NCBI GenBank assembly: GCA_028871175.1
Contig: JAGWNU010000019.1
Coordinates: 1-34,530, forward strand
Origin: Burkholderiaceae bacterium
GTDB lineage: Bacteria; Pseudomonadota; Gammaproteobacteria; Burkholderiales; Burkholderiaceae
DNA: 34,530 nucleotides
Reading direction: 5' to 3'
How positions within the stretch are numbered: position 1 is the first letter of the stretch; each line of letters opens with the position of its first letter. Below are positions 1 to 7,380 of this stretch, piece by piece. A program made the position numbers and the translations under genes. The notes beneath the pieces were generated by a model. That model worked only from the letters and a program-made list of their open reading frames with translations, was not told the DNA's origin and made no database searches.

Positions 1-1
1 A

Positions 2-979
2 GGCCTGAAGACGGAATTCGTCACGCGCGGGGGCATCGCGCGCGCGGTGGACGACGTCTCCTTCACGGTCGGGCGCGGCGAGATCATGGGCCTGGTTGGC
101 GAGTCCGGTTCGGGCAAGTCGATGACAGGCTACTCCGTCATGGGCTTGATCGACCCGCCGGGCCGCGTGGCCGGCGGGCGTATCGAGCTGACCGGCCGTG
201 ATGGCGTCACGCACGATCTGCGCACGCTCTCCGCCAGGCAGATGCGCGACATGCGCGGTAACCGCATCGCCATGATCTTCCAAGACCCGATGATGACGCT
301 CAATCCCGTCTTGCGCGTCGACACGCAGATGATCGAAGCGGTGCTTGCGCACCAGCGGGTGGGCAAGCAGCGGGCCCGAGAGATGGCGCGCGAGGCGCTG
401 GCGCGGGTCGGCATCCCATCGCCGGACGAGCGTCTGACAGCCTATCCGCACCAGTTCTCGGGCGGTATGCGGCAGCGCGTGGCGATTGCCATTGCCCTGC
501 TCAACAAGCCGGACCTGATCATCGCCGACGAGCCGACCACCGCGCTGGACGTGACCATCCAGGGGCAGATCCTGTCGGAAGTGCAGACCTTGTGCCGGGA
601 GAGCGGCACCGCGCTGATCTGGATCACGCACGATCTCTCCGTGGTAGCTGGACTGGCCGACAGCGTGTGCGTGATGTACGCCGGCCGCATCGTCGAGCAG
701 GGCAGCGTGCAGCAAGTGCTGGAGGTGCCGCGCCACCCCTACACGTTCGGCCTCATCGCTTCGGCGCCATCGCGCAATCCGCGCGGGGCGCCACTGCGAC
801 AGATTCCGGGCATGACGCCATCGCTGCTGGCGTTGCCCAGCGGCTGCGCTTTCCGCGAGCGCTGCGCCTTTGCTACCGAGGTCTGCAAGCAGACGCCCAT
901 GCTCGACACACTCGACGACGGCCGCAGCCTGCGCTGTTTCCACCCCGTCACGATCCGCCCCGAGGAGGCCGCCGCATGA
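2..979 (+). CDS. Oligopeptide/dipeptide ABC importer, ATPase subunit 1 (OppD/DppD type), 5' partial
   Basis: This is the first of two ATPases that power uptake of short peptides across the inner membrane. The reading frame is open to the left edge and already reads as ABC domain sequence ([20 protein letters not shown]), so the true start lies outside the window and the GTG at 47 is internal. The Walker A motif GESGSGKS is at about bases 101-124. It is followed by the signature FSGGMRQR and the Walker [13 protein letters not shown]. The C-terminal Cys-rich segment [15 protein letters not shown] is typical of the oligopeptide C-terminal domain (oligo_HPY) that separates OppD/DppD from other ABC ATPases. 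The stop overlaps the next start as ATGA (976-979), which indicates translational coupling. The permease and binding protein genes are presumably upstream. The substrate cannot be told from the ATPase. Confidence 0.9.
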   Translation, partial: GLKTEFVTRGGIARAVDDVSFTVGRGEIMGLVGESGSGKSMTGYSVMGLIDPPGRVAGGRIELTGRDGVTHDLRTLSARQMRDMRGNRIAMIFQDPMMTLNPVLRVDTQMIEAVLAHQRVGKQRAREMAREALARVGIPSPDERLTAYPHQFSGGMRQRVAIAIALLNKPDLIIADEPTTALDVTIQGQILSEVQTLCRESGTALIWITHDLSVVAGLADSVCVMYAGRIVEQGSVQQVLEVPRHPYTFGLIASAPSRNPRGAPLRQIPGMTPSLLALPSGCAFRERCAFATEVCKQTPMLDTLDDGRSLRCFHPVTIRPEEAAA

Positions 980-2043
980 ACGCGAAGCATCCGGCGCATG
1001 ATGCCGTCGCGCTCCAGGGGGCGACCGAAACAGCTTCCGCGGAACCTCTCGTGCCGATCCTCTCGTTGCAGAGCATGTCCAAGCGCTTCGTGAAGGGGCT
1101 GGACATCGCGTCTCGCATCGCCAACTGGTTTGGCGCCGGCGTGCGGGAGGAGGTCGTCCATGCCGTCGATCTCGTCGATCTCGACATCGCCACCGGCGAG
1201 GTGGTGGGCCTGGTCGGCGAATCCGGCTGCGGCAAGTCGACGCTCGGTCGTCTTGCCGTGGGTCTGCACAAGCCGACTACCGGCACGCGCCTATGGAAGG
1301 GCGTCGATCTCGATCGCCTGCCGCCCGAGCGCCGTCGCGAAAAGCAGCTCGCCATCCAGATGATCTTTCAGGATCCGTATGCGTCGCTCAACCCCCGCAT
1401 GCGCGTGCAGGACATTGTCGGCGAAGCGCCGGTCGTGCACGGCATGGTCGACGCGGCCGCGCAGCGCGACTATGTGGCCGACATGCTCACGCGCGTCGGT
1501 CTCGACCCCAGCCTCATGCGACGCTTCCCGCACCAGTTCTCGGGCGGGCAACGGGCGCGCATCGGCATTGCCCGCGCGCTGGCGGTCAAGCCCGAGTTCC
1601 TCGTCTGCGATGAGTCGGTCGCGGCACTCGATGTGTCGATCCAGGCCCAGGTGCTGAACCTGTTCATCCGCCTGCGCGAGCAACTGAACCTGACCTACCT
1701 GTTCATCAGCCACGACCTTGGCGTGGTCAAACATGTGAGTGACCGGGTGGTCATCATGTACCTCGGCCGGGTGGTGGAGTCCGCGCCCACCGAGGCGATC
1801 TTCGCGTCGCCCAATCACCCCTATACGCAGGCGTTGCTGGCCGAGGCGCCGACACTGGAAGTTCGGAAGAAGACCTACGTGGCGATTTCGGGCGAGATTC
1901 CATCGCCGCTGCATCCGCCCACGGGCTGCCATTTCCATCCGCGTTGTCCGCATGCGATGCCGCGCTGCAAGAGCGAACAGCCGGTGCTCAGGGCGATCGC
2001 GCCGCTACGGTTCTCAGCCTGCCACCTGAACGACCAGCCCTGA
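976..2043 (+). CDS. Oligopeptide/dipeptide ABC importer, ATPase subunit 2 (OppF/DppF type)
   Basis: This is the second ATPase of the peptide importer, 355 aa, and forms a heterodimer with the product of the preceding gene. The start at 976 ([11 protein letters not shown]) overlaps the upstream stop by four bases; a longer frame upstream is only a shadow inside the first ATPase gene. The Walker A motif GESGCGKST, the signature FSGGQRARIGIARAL and the Walker B region FLVCDESVAALDVS are all present, as is the H-loop segment FISHDLGVV. The C-terminal Cys-rich block GCHFHPRCPHAMPRC is again the oligo_HPY domain. The roughly 30-residue N-terminal tail before the ABC domain is longer than usual and low in complexity. 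The next gene follows after 6 bases, so importer and deacylase are likely one operon. Confidence 0.92.
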   Translation: MNAKHPAHDAVALQGATETASAEPLVPILSLQSMSKRFVKGLDIASRIANWFGAGVREEVVHAVDLVDLDIATGEVVGLVGESGCGKSTLGRLAVGLHKPTTGTRLWKGVDLDRLPPERRREKQLAIQMIFQDPYASLNPRMRVQDIVGEAPVVHGMVDAAAQRDYVADMLTRVGLDPSLMRRFPHQFSGGQRARIGIARALAVKPEFLVCDESVAALDVSIQAQVLNLFIRLREQLNLTYLFISHDLGVVKHVSDRVVIMYLGRVVESAPTEAIFASPNHPYTQALLAEAPTLEVRKKTYVAISGEIPSPLHPPTGCHFHPRCPHAMPRCKSEQPVLRAIAPLRFSACHLNDQP

Positions 2044-2049
2044 CTGCCC

Positions 2050-3237
2050 ATGCCTGCCGCCGCCCAACCGTCCGATGAGGTTCTGCAACTGATCCGCACG
2101 CTGGTGGGGTTCGACACCGTCAGCCGCAATTCCAATCTGGGCCTGATCGAATGGGTCCGTGACCGCCTGCAGGCGCAGGGCGCGGTGTGCCGGCTAACCT
2201 ACGACGCCACGGGCGGCAAGGCCAACCTGTTTGCCACGCTGTCGCCGGGGCGCAAGCCGGGGCTCGTGCTCTCGGGGCATACCGATGTGGTGCCCGTGGA
2301 CGGCCAGCCCTGGGACACCGACCCGTTTGACGCGCAACTTCGTGATGGACGCCTATACGGGCGCGGCACGGCCGACATGAAGAGCTTCATTGCCGTGGCG
2401 CTCGCGCACGTGCCCGAATTCATGGCTGCGGAAGGCGACGCGAGCTTTCACCTGAGCCTGTCCTACGACGAAGAGATCGGCTGCGTGGGCGTACGCAGCC
2501 TGCTGCGCGACCTCGAGGCCAACGGTATCCAGCCCGCCGGCTGCATCGTCGGGGAACCCACGTCTATGCGGGCCATCGTGGCCCACAAGGGCAAGCGCGA
2601 ATACCGCTGCTGCGTACGCGGCAAGGAGGCGCATTCGGCCCTCACCCCGCAGGGTGTGAACGCCATCGAATTTGCCGCGCTGCTCATTGCCCATCTCCGC
2701 TCGCTGGGTGCGCGTCTGGCTGAAGAGGAAGCGCGCGATGCGGCGTTCGTGGTGCCGCACACTACGCTCAACACCGGCACGATCAAGGGTGGCATTGCCA
2801 CCAACGTGGTGCCGCGTGATTGCGAATTTACGTTCGACTTCCGCTATCTGCCCGGCACCGATCCCGACTGGCTATTTGGCCAGGTGGAGCGCTACGCCCG
2901 CGATATGCTGCTGCCGCAGATGCGCCGCATTGCCGAGGACGCCGACATCAGCTTCGCCATCAAGGCCGACACGCCCGGCCTCTCGATTGCTCCGAGCCAC
3001 GCGCTGGTTGCGCTGGCGCAGGCCCTGGCTCAGGGCCGCGGCATGTTCGGCAAGGTGGATTACGGCACGGAAGCGGGGCTGTTTTCGCGTGCCGGCATTC
3101 CGACGGTGGTCTGCGGGCCCGGCAATATTGAACAGGCGCACAAGCCCAACGAGTACATCGAGCTGGCGCAGATCGCCCAGTGCGAGGCCTTCATGCGGCG
3201 GCTCGCACAGCGCCGGCCTCAGTGGCTGCCGGGGTGA
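2050..3237 (+). CDS. argE: M20 family deacylase, acetylornithine deacetylase (ArgE) type
   Basis: This is a 395-aa di-zinc amidohydrolase expected to remove the acetyl group from N2-acetylornithine in the cytoplasm or to act on a related N-acyl amino acid. The metal and catalytic residues of the family are visible: H77 and D79 in SGHTDVVP, D109 in GRGTADMK, the pair E141-E142 in YDEEIG, E169 in GEPTSM, and a late histidine in NIEQAHKPNEYI. The dimerisation domain begins near KGKREYRCCVRG. Length and C-terminal motif fit ArgE better than DapE. No strong Shine-Dalgarno is visible, and the start lies 6 bases after the stop of the peptide ATPase, so translation may be coupled. The linkage to a peptide importer makes a catabolic role on imported N-acyl amino acids or peptides as likely as arginine synthesis. 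Confidence 0.82.
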   Translation: MPAAAQPSDEVLQLIRTLVGFDTVSRNSNLGLIEWVRDRLQAQGAVCRLTYDATGGKANLFATLSPGRKPGLVLSGHTDVVPVDGQPWDTDPFDAQLRDGRLYGRGTADMKSFIAVALAHVPEFMAAEGDASFHLSLSYDEEIGCVGVRSLLRDLEANGIQPAGCIVGEPTSMRAIVAHKGKREYRCCVRGKEAHSALTPQGVNAIEFAALLIAHLRSLGARLAEEEARDAAFVVPHTTLNTGTIKGGIATNVVPRDCEFTFDFRYLPGTDPDWLFGQVERYARDMLLPQMRRIAEDADISFAIKADTPGLSIAPSHALVALAQALAQGRGMFGKVDYGTEAGLFSRAGIPTVVCGPGNIEQAHKPNEYIELAQIAQCEAFMRRLAQRRPQWLPG

Positions 3238-3261
3238 GCGCACGGAGCCCCGTCTTCGGGT

Positions 3262-3337
3262 TCGGCGCGCGACGTGCAAGGCTTTCCGTGCCGCGCGCCG
3301 AGTTCAGCGTGCCGCGCACGAGGCCACAAGCGTGGCC
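3262..3337. terminator. Two hairpins between convergent genes, candidate bidirectional terminator
   Basis: The 116-bp gap between two convergent genes holds a perfect 10-bp inverted repeat (arms 3262-3271 and 3292-3301, TCGGCGCGCG and its complement, 20-base loop). A second perfect 6-bp stem with a 4-base loop follows at 3322-3337. Neither is followed by a clear U tract, so this is a candidate structure at 3' ends and not a canonical intrinsic terminator. Confidence 0.4.
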
Positions 3338-3353
3338 GCGCGGCCCGGGATGG

Positions 3354-4511
3354 TCAGCGGATCACCTGGCCGTTTGAGTTGATGATCGTCATTTCGACGA
3401 ACTTCGAGCCGACATGGTTGGTCGGCGAGAAGTTGACATTGAAGCCGCCCACGTCATAGTTGCCCATCGACTCCAGCGCGCTGACGAATCGCTCGCGCGT
3501 GAGGTCGCGGCCCGCGCGCTTGAGCCCTTCGACGAATACGCGGGCGGCCACGTAGCCCTCGATGCTGCCGTAGTCGAAGTCTGTGATGCCTTCCGATTTG
3601 AGCAGCTTCTGGTAGTCGCGCACGAGCGGCGACGCACCGCTATACGGATAGGGCATCACCTGCGAGATGATCACGCCGCCCCCGGCCTTGCCCAGCGCAT
3701 TGGCCAGCGCCTTGGTACCCACGAACGAAACGTTATAAAACTGGCCCGCAAAGCCTTGTTCCTGTGCGCCCTTCACCAGCGCCGCGACGGTTTGGTACGC
3801 GCTGATGACCACCACCGCGTCCGGTTTCTGCGCCAGCACGGTAGCGATGGCGCCGTTCACGTCGGTGGTGTTGCGCACCACGCTGGCCTGCGCAACGAGC
3901 GACACACCCTGTCCGGCAGGCAGTTTCAGTGCGCGTTGCACGCCGTCGAGCCCTGCCTTGCCGTAAGCATCGTCGTTGTAGACCACGGCGATACGCTTGA
4001 GGCCCGTGGTGTGAATCTGCTGAACGATGGCTGCGGTCTCGTCGTTGTAGCTGGCGCGCACGTGGAAGACGTTGCGCGCAAACGGCTCGCGCAGTGCCGT
4101 CGCTCCGGAAAACGGCGCAAAGAACGGGACGCCGGCCGGATTGGCGAGCTTGAGCGCGGCCAGGCTCGTCGGCGTGCCGACATAACCAAACAGTGCGAAC
4201 ACCTTGGTATCGTCGATCAGCGTCTTCGTGTTGCGTGCGGCCGCGTCGGGCTCGTAGAAATCGTCGAGCACCTTGAACTGGATCTTGCGGCCATTGACGC
4301 CACCCGCTGCATTGATGGCATTGAAGTACAACTGCGCGCCGCGGTTCACCTGCTGGCCGAGCTGTGCAGCCGGGCCGCTCATCGCAGCGGACTGTCCGAC
4401 GATGATGGTGTCGTTGGTGACGCCGATTTCCGCATGTGCGCTGCCTGCCGTCATGCCGATGACGCCCGTCAGGAACGCCGCCAGCATTCCTTTGATTCTG
4501 CGTGCTTGCAT
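3354..4511 (-). CDS. Periplasmic substrate-binding protein of a branched-chain amino acid type ABC importer (LivK-like)
   Basis: This is a 385-aa secreted binding protein of the Peripla_BP_6 family, which delivers branched-chain amino acids, amides or aromatic acids to an inner membrane ABC importer. The start chosen is 4511 (MQARRIKGML), because a GGGGAGAG ribosome site lies just upstream and a signal peptide follows: basic n-region, hydrophobic core to about residue 20, and cleavage after AHA at residue 27. The frame is open 35 codons further upstream, but that extension would hide the signal peptide. The mature protein begins EIGVTNDTIIVGQSAAMSGPAAQLG, typical of the family. No permease or ATPase of this class lies nearby, so it is either an orphan or works with a distant importer. 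It is convergent with argE. The ligand cannot be predicted. Confidence 0.88.
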   Translation of the reverse strand: MQARRIKGMLAAFLTGVIGMTAGSAHAEIGVTNDTIIVGQSAAMSGPAAQLGQQVNRGAQLYFNAINAAGGVNGRKIQFKVLDDFYEPDAAARNTKTLIDDTKVFALFGYVGTPTSLAALKLANPAGVPFFAPFSGATALREPFARNVFHVRASYNDETAAIVQQIHTTGLKRIAVVYNDDAYGKAGLDGVQRALKLPAGQGVSLVAQASVVRNTTDVNGAIATVLAQKPDAVVVISAYQTVAALVKGAQEQGFAGQFYNVSFVGTKALANALGKAGGGVIISQVMPYPYSGASPLVRDYQKLLKSEGITDFDYGSIEGYVAARVFVEGLKRAGRDLTRERFVSALESMGNYDVGGFNVNFSPTNHVGSKFVEMTIINSNGQVIR

Positions 4512-4544
4512 TGCTCTCCCCCCGAAGAGATTGGTCTGCACGGC

Positions 4545-4572
4545 ATCATAGCCAAACAGGCGGGGCAGGCAA
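4545..4572 (-). promoter_or_regulatory. Candidate sigma-70 promoter for the LivK-like gene
   Basis: On the minus strand TTGCCT (4572-4567) is followed after 16 bases by TATGAT (4550-4545). This would start transcription near 4538, about 27 bases before the start codon with its good ribosome site. The -10 matches 5 of 6 consensus bases. The promoter suggests that the gene is transcribed separately from the fru operon upstream. Confidence 0.45.
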
Positions 4573-4609
4573 ACAGAATCGGCACATGGGCAGCATTTTT
4601 GAACGTTTC

Positions 4610-4640
4610 GAGACAAGGAAGCCGCGAGTTCTGCGCGGCT
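4610..4640 (-). terminator. Candidate terminator of the fru operon
   Basis: A 7-bp stem (AGCCGCG at 4620-4626 pairing with CGCGGCT at 4634-4640, 7-base loop) lies 23 bases beyond the fruA stop. Read on the minus strand, the stem is followed by TCCTTGTCT, a broken T-rich stretch. It fits a moderate intrinsic terminator. Confidence 0.5.
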
Positions 4641-4662
4641 CCCATGGCATGCGGACGTCGCG

Positions 4663-6378
4663 TCAGGCCACTTCAGCCACGCGGCGCTTCAGCACGGCCA
4701 GCAGCGCGGCCGTCACGACCGTGCCGGCGACCAGCGCTGCCACATAGCCGCCCAGATGCGTCACCGCGTTCGGAATCGGCAGCACGAACGCGCCGCCGTG
4801 CGGCACGCGCAGTTCGACCCCGAACAGCATCGACAGCGCGCCGGCACAGGCTGAACCGGCCACGAGCGCGGGAATGACGCGGAACGGGTCTCGGGCCGCA
4901 TAGGGGATCGCCCCCTCGCTGATGAAGGCGAGCCCCAGCACCGCAGTGGCTCTTGCCGCCTGACGTTCGTCCGAGGTGAAGCGCGAGGGGAACAGCCAGG
5001 CCGCCAGCGCGATGCCCAGTGGTGGCGTCATCCCGGCGGCCATGGTGGCGGCCATCGGCGTGTAGACCTGTGCGCCGATCAGCCCGGTGCTGAAGGCATA
5101 CGCCGCCTTGTTGATGGGGCCGCCCATGTCGAAGGCCATCATGCCGCCCAGGAGTGCGCCCAGCGGTACGGCGTTGGCGCCTTGCATGCCACGCAGCCAC
5201 GTGGTCAGCGAAGCGAGAAGTGCGGCGACCGGCGCGCCGACCACGTACAGCATCACGAGGCCCGTGAGCAGGCAGCCCAGCACCGGCAGGATCAGCACGG
5301 GCTTCAGCCCTTCCAGATTGCGCGGCAGCTTCAGCCACCGGTTGAGCGCTTCGGTGCCATAGCCTGCAACGAACCCGGCGACGATGCCGCCGAGGAATCC
5401 CGCCCCGAGGCTGGCGGCCAGCATGCCACCGACCATGCCGGGCGCGATGCCGGGCCGGCTGGCGATGGAGTAAGCCATATACCCGGCCAGCGCAGGCACC
5501 ATGAGCGCAAAGGCTGCTTTGGCGCCGATCTGGAACAGCGCGCCGCCCAGCGTGTGGCTTGCGGCGGCATCCGTCACGTAGATCCCACCCAGGGCAAACG
5601 CCAGTGCAATCAAAATGCCGCCCGCCACCACGAAGGGCAGCATGAAGGAGACACCAGTCATCAGGTGCTTGTAGGGGCCGGTGCGCTGCTGCTCGGCTGC
5701 CGGCGCAGCGGCGCTGGCCGGCTGTCCGGCGCCGCGAGCCTCTGCCGTGGCCTCATCAAGCGCACGGCGGATCAGCGCCTGCCCATCATGGATGGCTAAC
5801 TTGGTGCCCGAACGGAAGATGCGCTTGCCGGCAAAGCGTGACAGGTCGACCTGCGTGTCGGCGGCAATGAGCACGAGGTCTGCGCTGGCAATGGCATCAG
5901 CCGACAGCGTGTTCTGCGCGCCGACCGAACCCTGCGTCTCCACGTGGATCGTGTGGCCGAGCGCCGCTGCCGCCTGCGTGAGCGCTTCGGCCGCCATGAA
6001 GGTATGAGCGATACCCGTCGGGCACGAAGTAATGGCGACGATGCGGCGGGTCTGCGCACCAACCTGCGGTGCGGGCGGCGCGCTGTCCATCATGCGGGAC
6101 AGGACGGTGCGCGCGTCATCGAGCACATCGTCAAGGCTGACCTCGAGCGTGCGCGGATTGGCTCGGCGCGCTGTCTCATCGGGTGCGAGACCCGCCCAGA
6201 CGACGGCATCGGCCGTGGCCAGCGCCGCAGCATCGAATGCGGAAGCCGTACCCGGGCCGCGCACATCCACGTCGAGTTTGCAGCCGGATTCGCGCGCCGC
6301 GTGCCGCAGTGCCGCGCCGGCCAGCATGGCGCGGGTCGTGCGGCCGTCTGCGCCGAGAATTGCCAACAGGTTTGCCAT
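4663..6378 (-). CDS. fruA: PTS fructose transporter subunit IIB'BC
   Basis: This is a 571-aa inner membrane permease that imports fructose and phosphorylates it to fructose-1-phosphate, taking phosphate from FruB. Residues 1-100 form a degenerate IIB' domain without the active cysteine. Residues about 110-215 are the true IIB domain with the phosphorylated C119 in ITSCPTGIAHTFMAAEA. A linker rich in Ala, Gly and Gln follows. From about residue 236 (GPYKHLMTGVSFMLPF) the IIC domain runs to the end with eight or more hydrophobic segments. Length matches E. coli FruA (563 aa), including its duplicated IIB arrangement. The start at 6378 has a near-perfect AAGGAG site. It is the last gene of the operon, 48 bases after fruK. 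Confidence 0.95.
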   Translation of the reverse strand: MANLLAILGADGRTTRAMLAGAALRHAARESGCKLDVDVRGPGTASAFDAAALATADAVVWAGLAPDETARRANPRTLEVSLDDVLDDARTVLSRMMDSAPPAPQVGAQTRRIVAITSCPTGIAHTFMAAEALTQAAAALGHTIHVETQGSVGAQNTLSADAIASADLVLIAADTQVDLSRFAGKRIFRSGTKLAIHDGQALIRRALDEATAEARGAGQPASAAAPAAEQQRTGPYKHLMTGVSFMLPFVVAGGILIALAFALGGIYVTDAAASHTLGGALFQIGAKAAFALMVPALAGYMAYSIASRPGIAPGMVGGMLAASLGAGFLGGIVAGFVAGYGTEALNRWLKLPRNLEGLKPVLILPVLGCLLTGLVMLYVVGAPVAALLASLTTWLRGMQGANAVPLGALLGGMMAFDMGGPINKAAYAFSTGLIGAQVYTPMAATMAAGMTPPLGIALAAWLFPSRFTSDERQAARATAVLGLAFISEGAIPYAARDPFRVIPALVAGSACAGALSMLFGVELRVPHGGAFVLPIPNAVTHLGGYVAALVAGTVVTAALLAVLKRRVAEVA

Positions 6379-6426
6379 GATCGGCTCCTTGAATGCGTTG
6401 AGCGTGTGGCGATGGGAGGCGGGGTG

Positions 6427-7380
6427 TCAGGCCACGCGCCGCATGCGCACGGCAGTCGCGCGTTCGCGCACTTGGTCGGGCGGCGGCAGGTGCGGACCCA
6501 GCCGCAGCAATTTGCACGCGGCAAAGGCCACCGACAGGCGCACGGTCGCTTCGATGCCAGCACCGGCATGCCAGCCGGCCAGCACCCCGGCCACCATGGC
6601 GTCACCTGCGCCGACGGTGCTGACGGTGCGCACCGGCGGCAGACTCGCCTGCCAAGTGCCGTCTTCGGTGACGAACAGCGCGCCGTCCTCGCCGAGCGAT
6701 ACGATGACCTGCGCGACGCCACGCGCGTGGATGCCGCGTGCCACGTCTACTGCTTCAGCCAGCGTGGGCAGCGATGTACCTGCCCATAACTCCAGTTCAT
6801 GCCGGTTGGGCTTGATGGCCGTCGGCAGGGCGTCGCGCGGCGCGTTCAGCGCATGCGCAAGCGGCAGTCCGCTGGTATCGAGCAATGTGCGTACGCCGCG
6901 CCGCTTCAGCCGCGCGAGCAGTGACACGTAGGTATCTGCCGGCACGCCGCCCGGCAGGCTGCCGCATAGCGCAACGCCGGCAATGTCGGGCAGGGCGTCC
7001 AGGCGCTTGCACAGCACGTCCAGATCGGCCGCCGTTGCGTCAATGCCTGGCAGATTGATGTCGGTGGTCTGTCCGTCTGCCTGGTCGCTGATCTTGATGT
7101 TGGTGCGATTGGTGCCGGGCACGCGGCAGAAGCCGTCGAGCACGCCCTTGCGCGCAAACAGCGCTTCGAACAGCTCGGCGTTGGCGTCGCCTAGGAGGCC
7201 CGTGGCGATTACCGGCACCTGCCAATCGGCCAGGCAGGCCGCCACGTTGACGCCCTTGCCGCCGGCCTGTTGCGTGACGCTGCGGCCGATGTTGACGCGC
7301 CCGCGTTCGAGGCGCTCCAGCCCGATGGTCATGTCGATGGCCGGATTGAGCGTGATGGTGACGATGCGCGCGTCGCTCAT
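6427..7380 (-). CDS. fruK: 1-phosphofructokinase
   Basis: This is a 317-aa PfkB-family sugar kinase that converts fructose-1-phosphate, the product of FruA, to fructose-1,6-bisphosphate with ATP in the cytoplasm. The N-terminal family signature AGGKGVNVA is at residues 39-47. The anion-hole and catalytic motif VGAGD is at 256-260, with D260 as the catalytic base. The N-terminal ITLNPAIDMTI and the substrate-side segment NRTNIKI are typical of FruK and related tagatose-6-phosphate kinases. Its start codon overlaps the fruB stop by four bases (7377-7380), so the two are translationally coupled. The fructose PTS context makes 1-phosphofructokinase much more likely than another PfkB kinase. Confidence 0.95.
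   Translation of the reverse strand: MSDARIVTITLNPAIDMTIGLERLERGRVNIGRSVTQQAGGKGVNVAACLADWQVPVIATGLLGDANAELFEALFARKGVLDGFCRVPGTNRTNIKISDQADGQTTDINLPGIDATAADLDVLCKRLDALPDIAGVALCGSLPGGVPADTYVSLLARLKRRGVRTLLDTSGLPLAHALNAPRDALPTAIKPNRHELELWAGTSLPTLAEAVDVARGIHARGVAQVIVSLGEDGALFVTEDGTWQASLPPVRTVSTVGAGDAMVAGVLAGWHAGAGIEATVRLSVAFAACKLLRLGPHLPPPDQVRERATAVRMRRVA

Noticed and set aside
47..49. GTG at 47 as the start of the first ATPase
   Set aside because: The frame upstream to base 2 already encodes ABC-domain sequence leading into the first strand, so the gene begins outside the window.
3414..4877. 487-codon plus-strand frame across the LivK-like gene and the fruA end
   Set aside because: It crosses two real genes and their terminator/promoter gap; the sequence is shadow-like.
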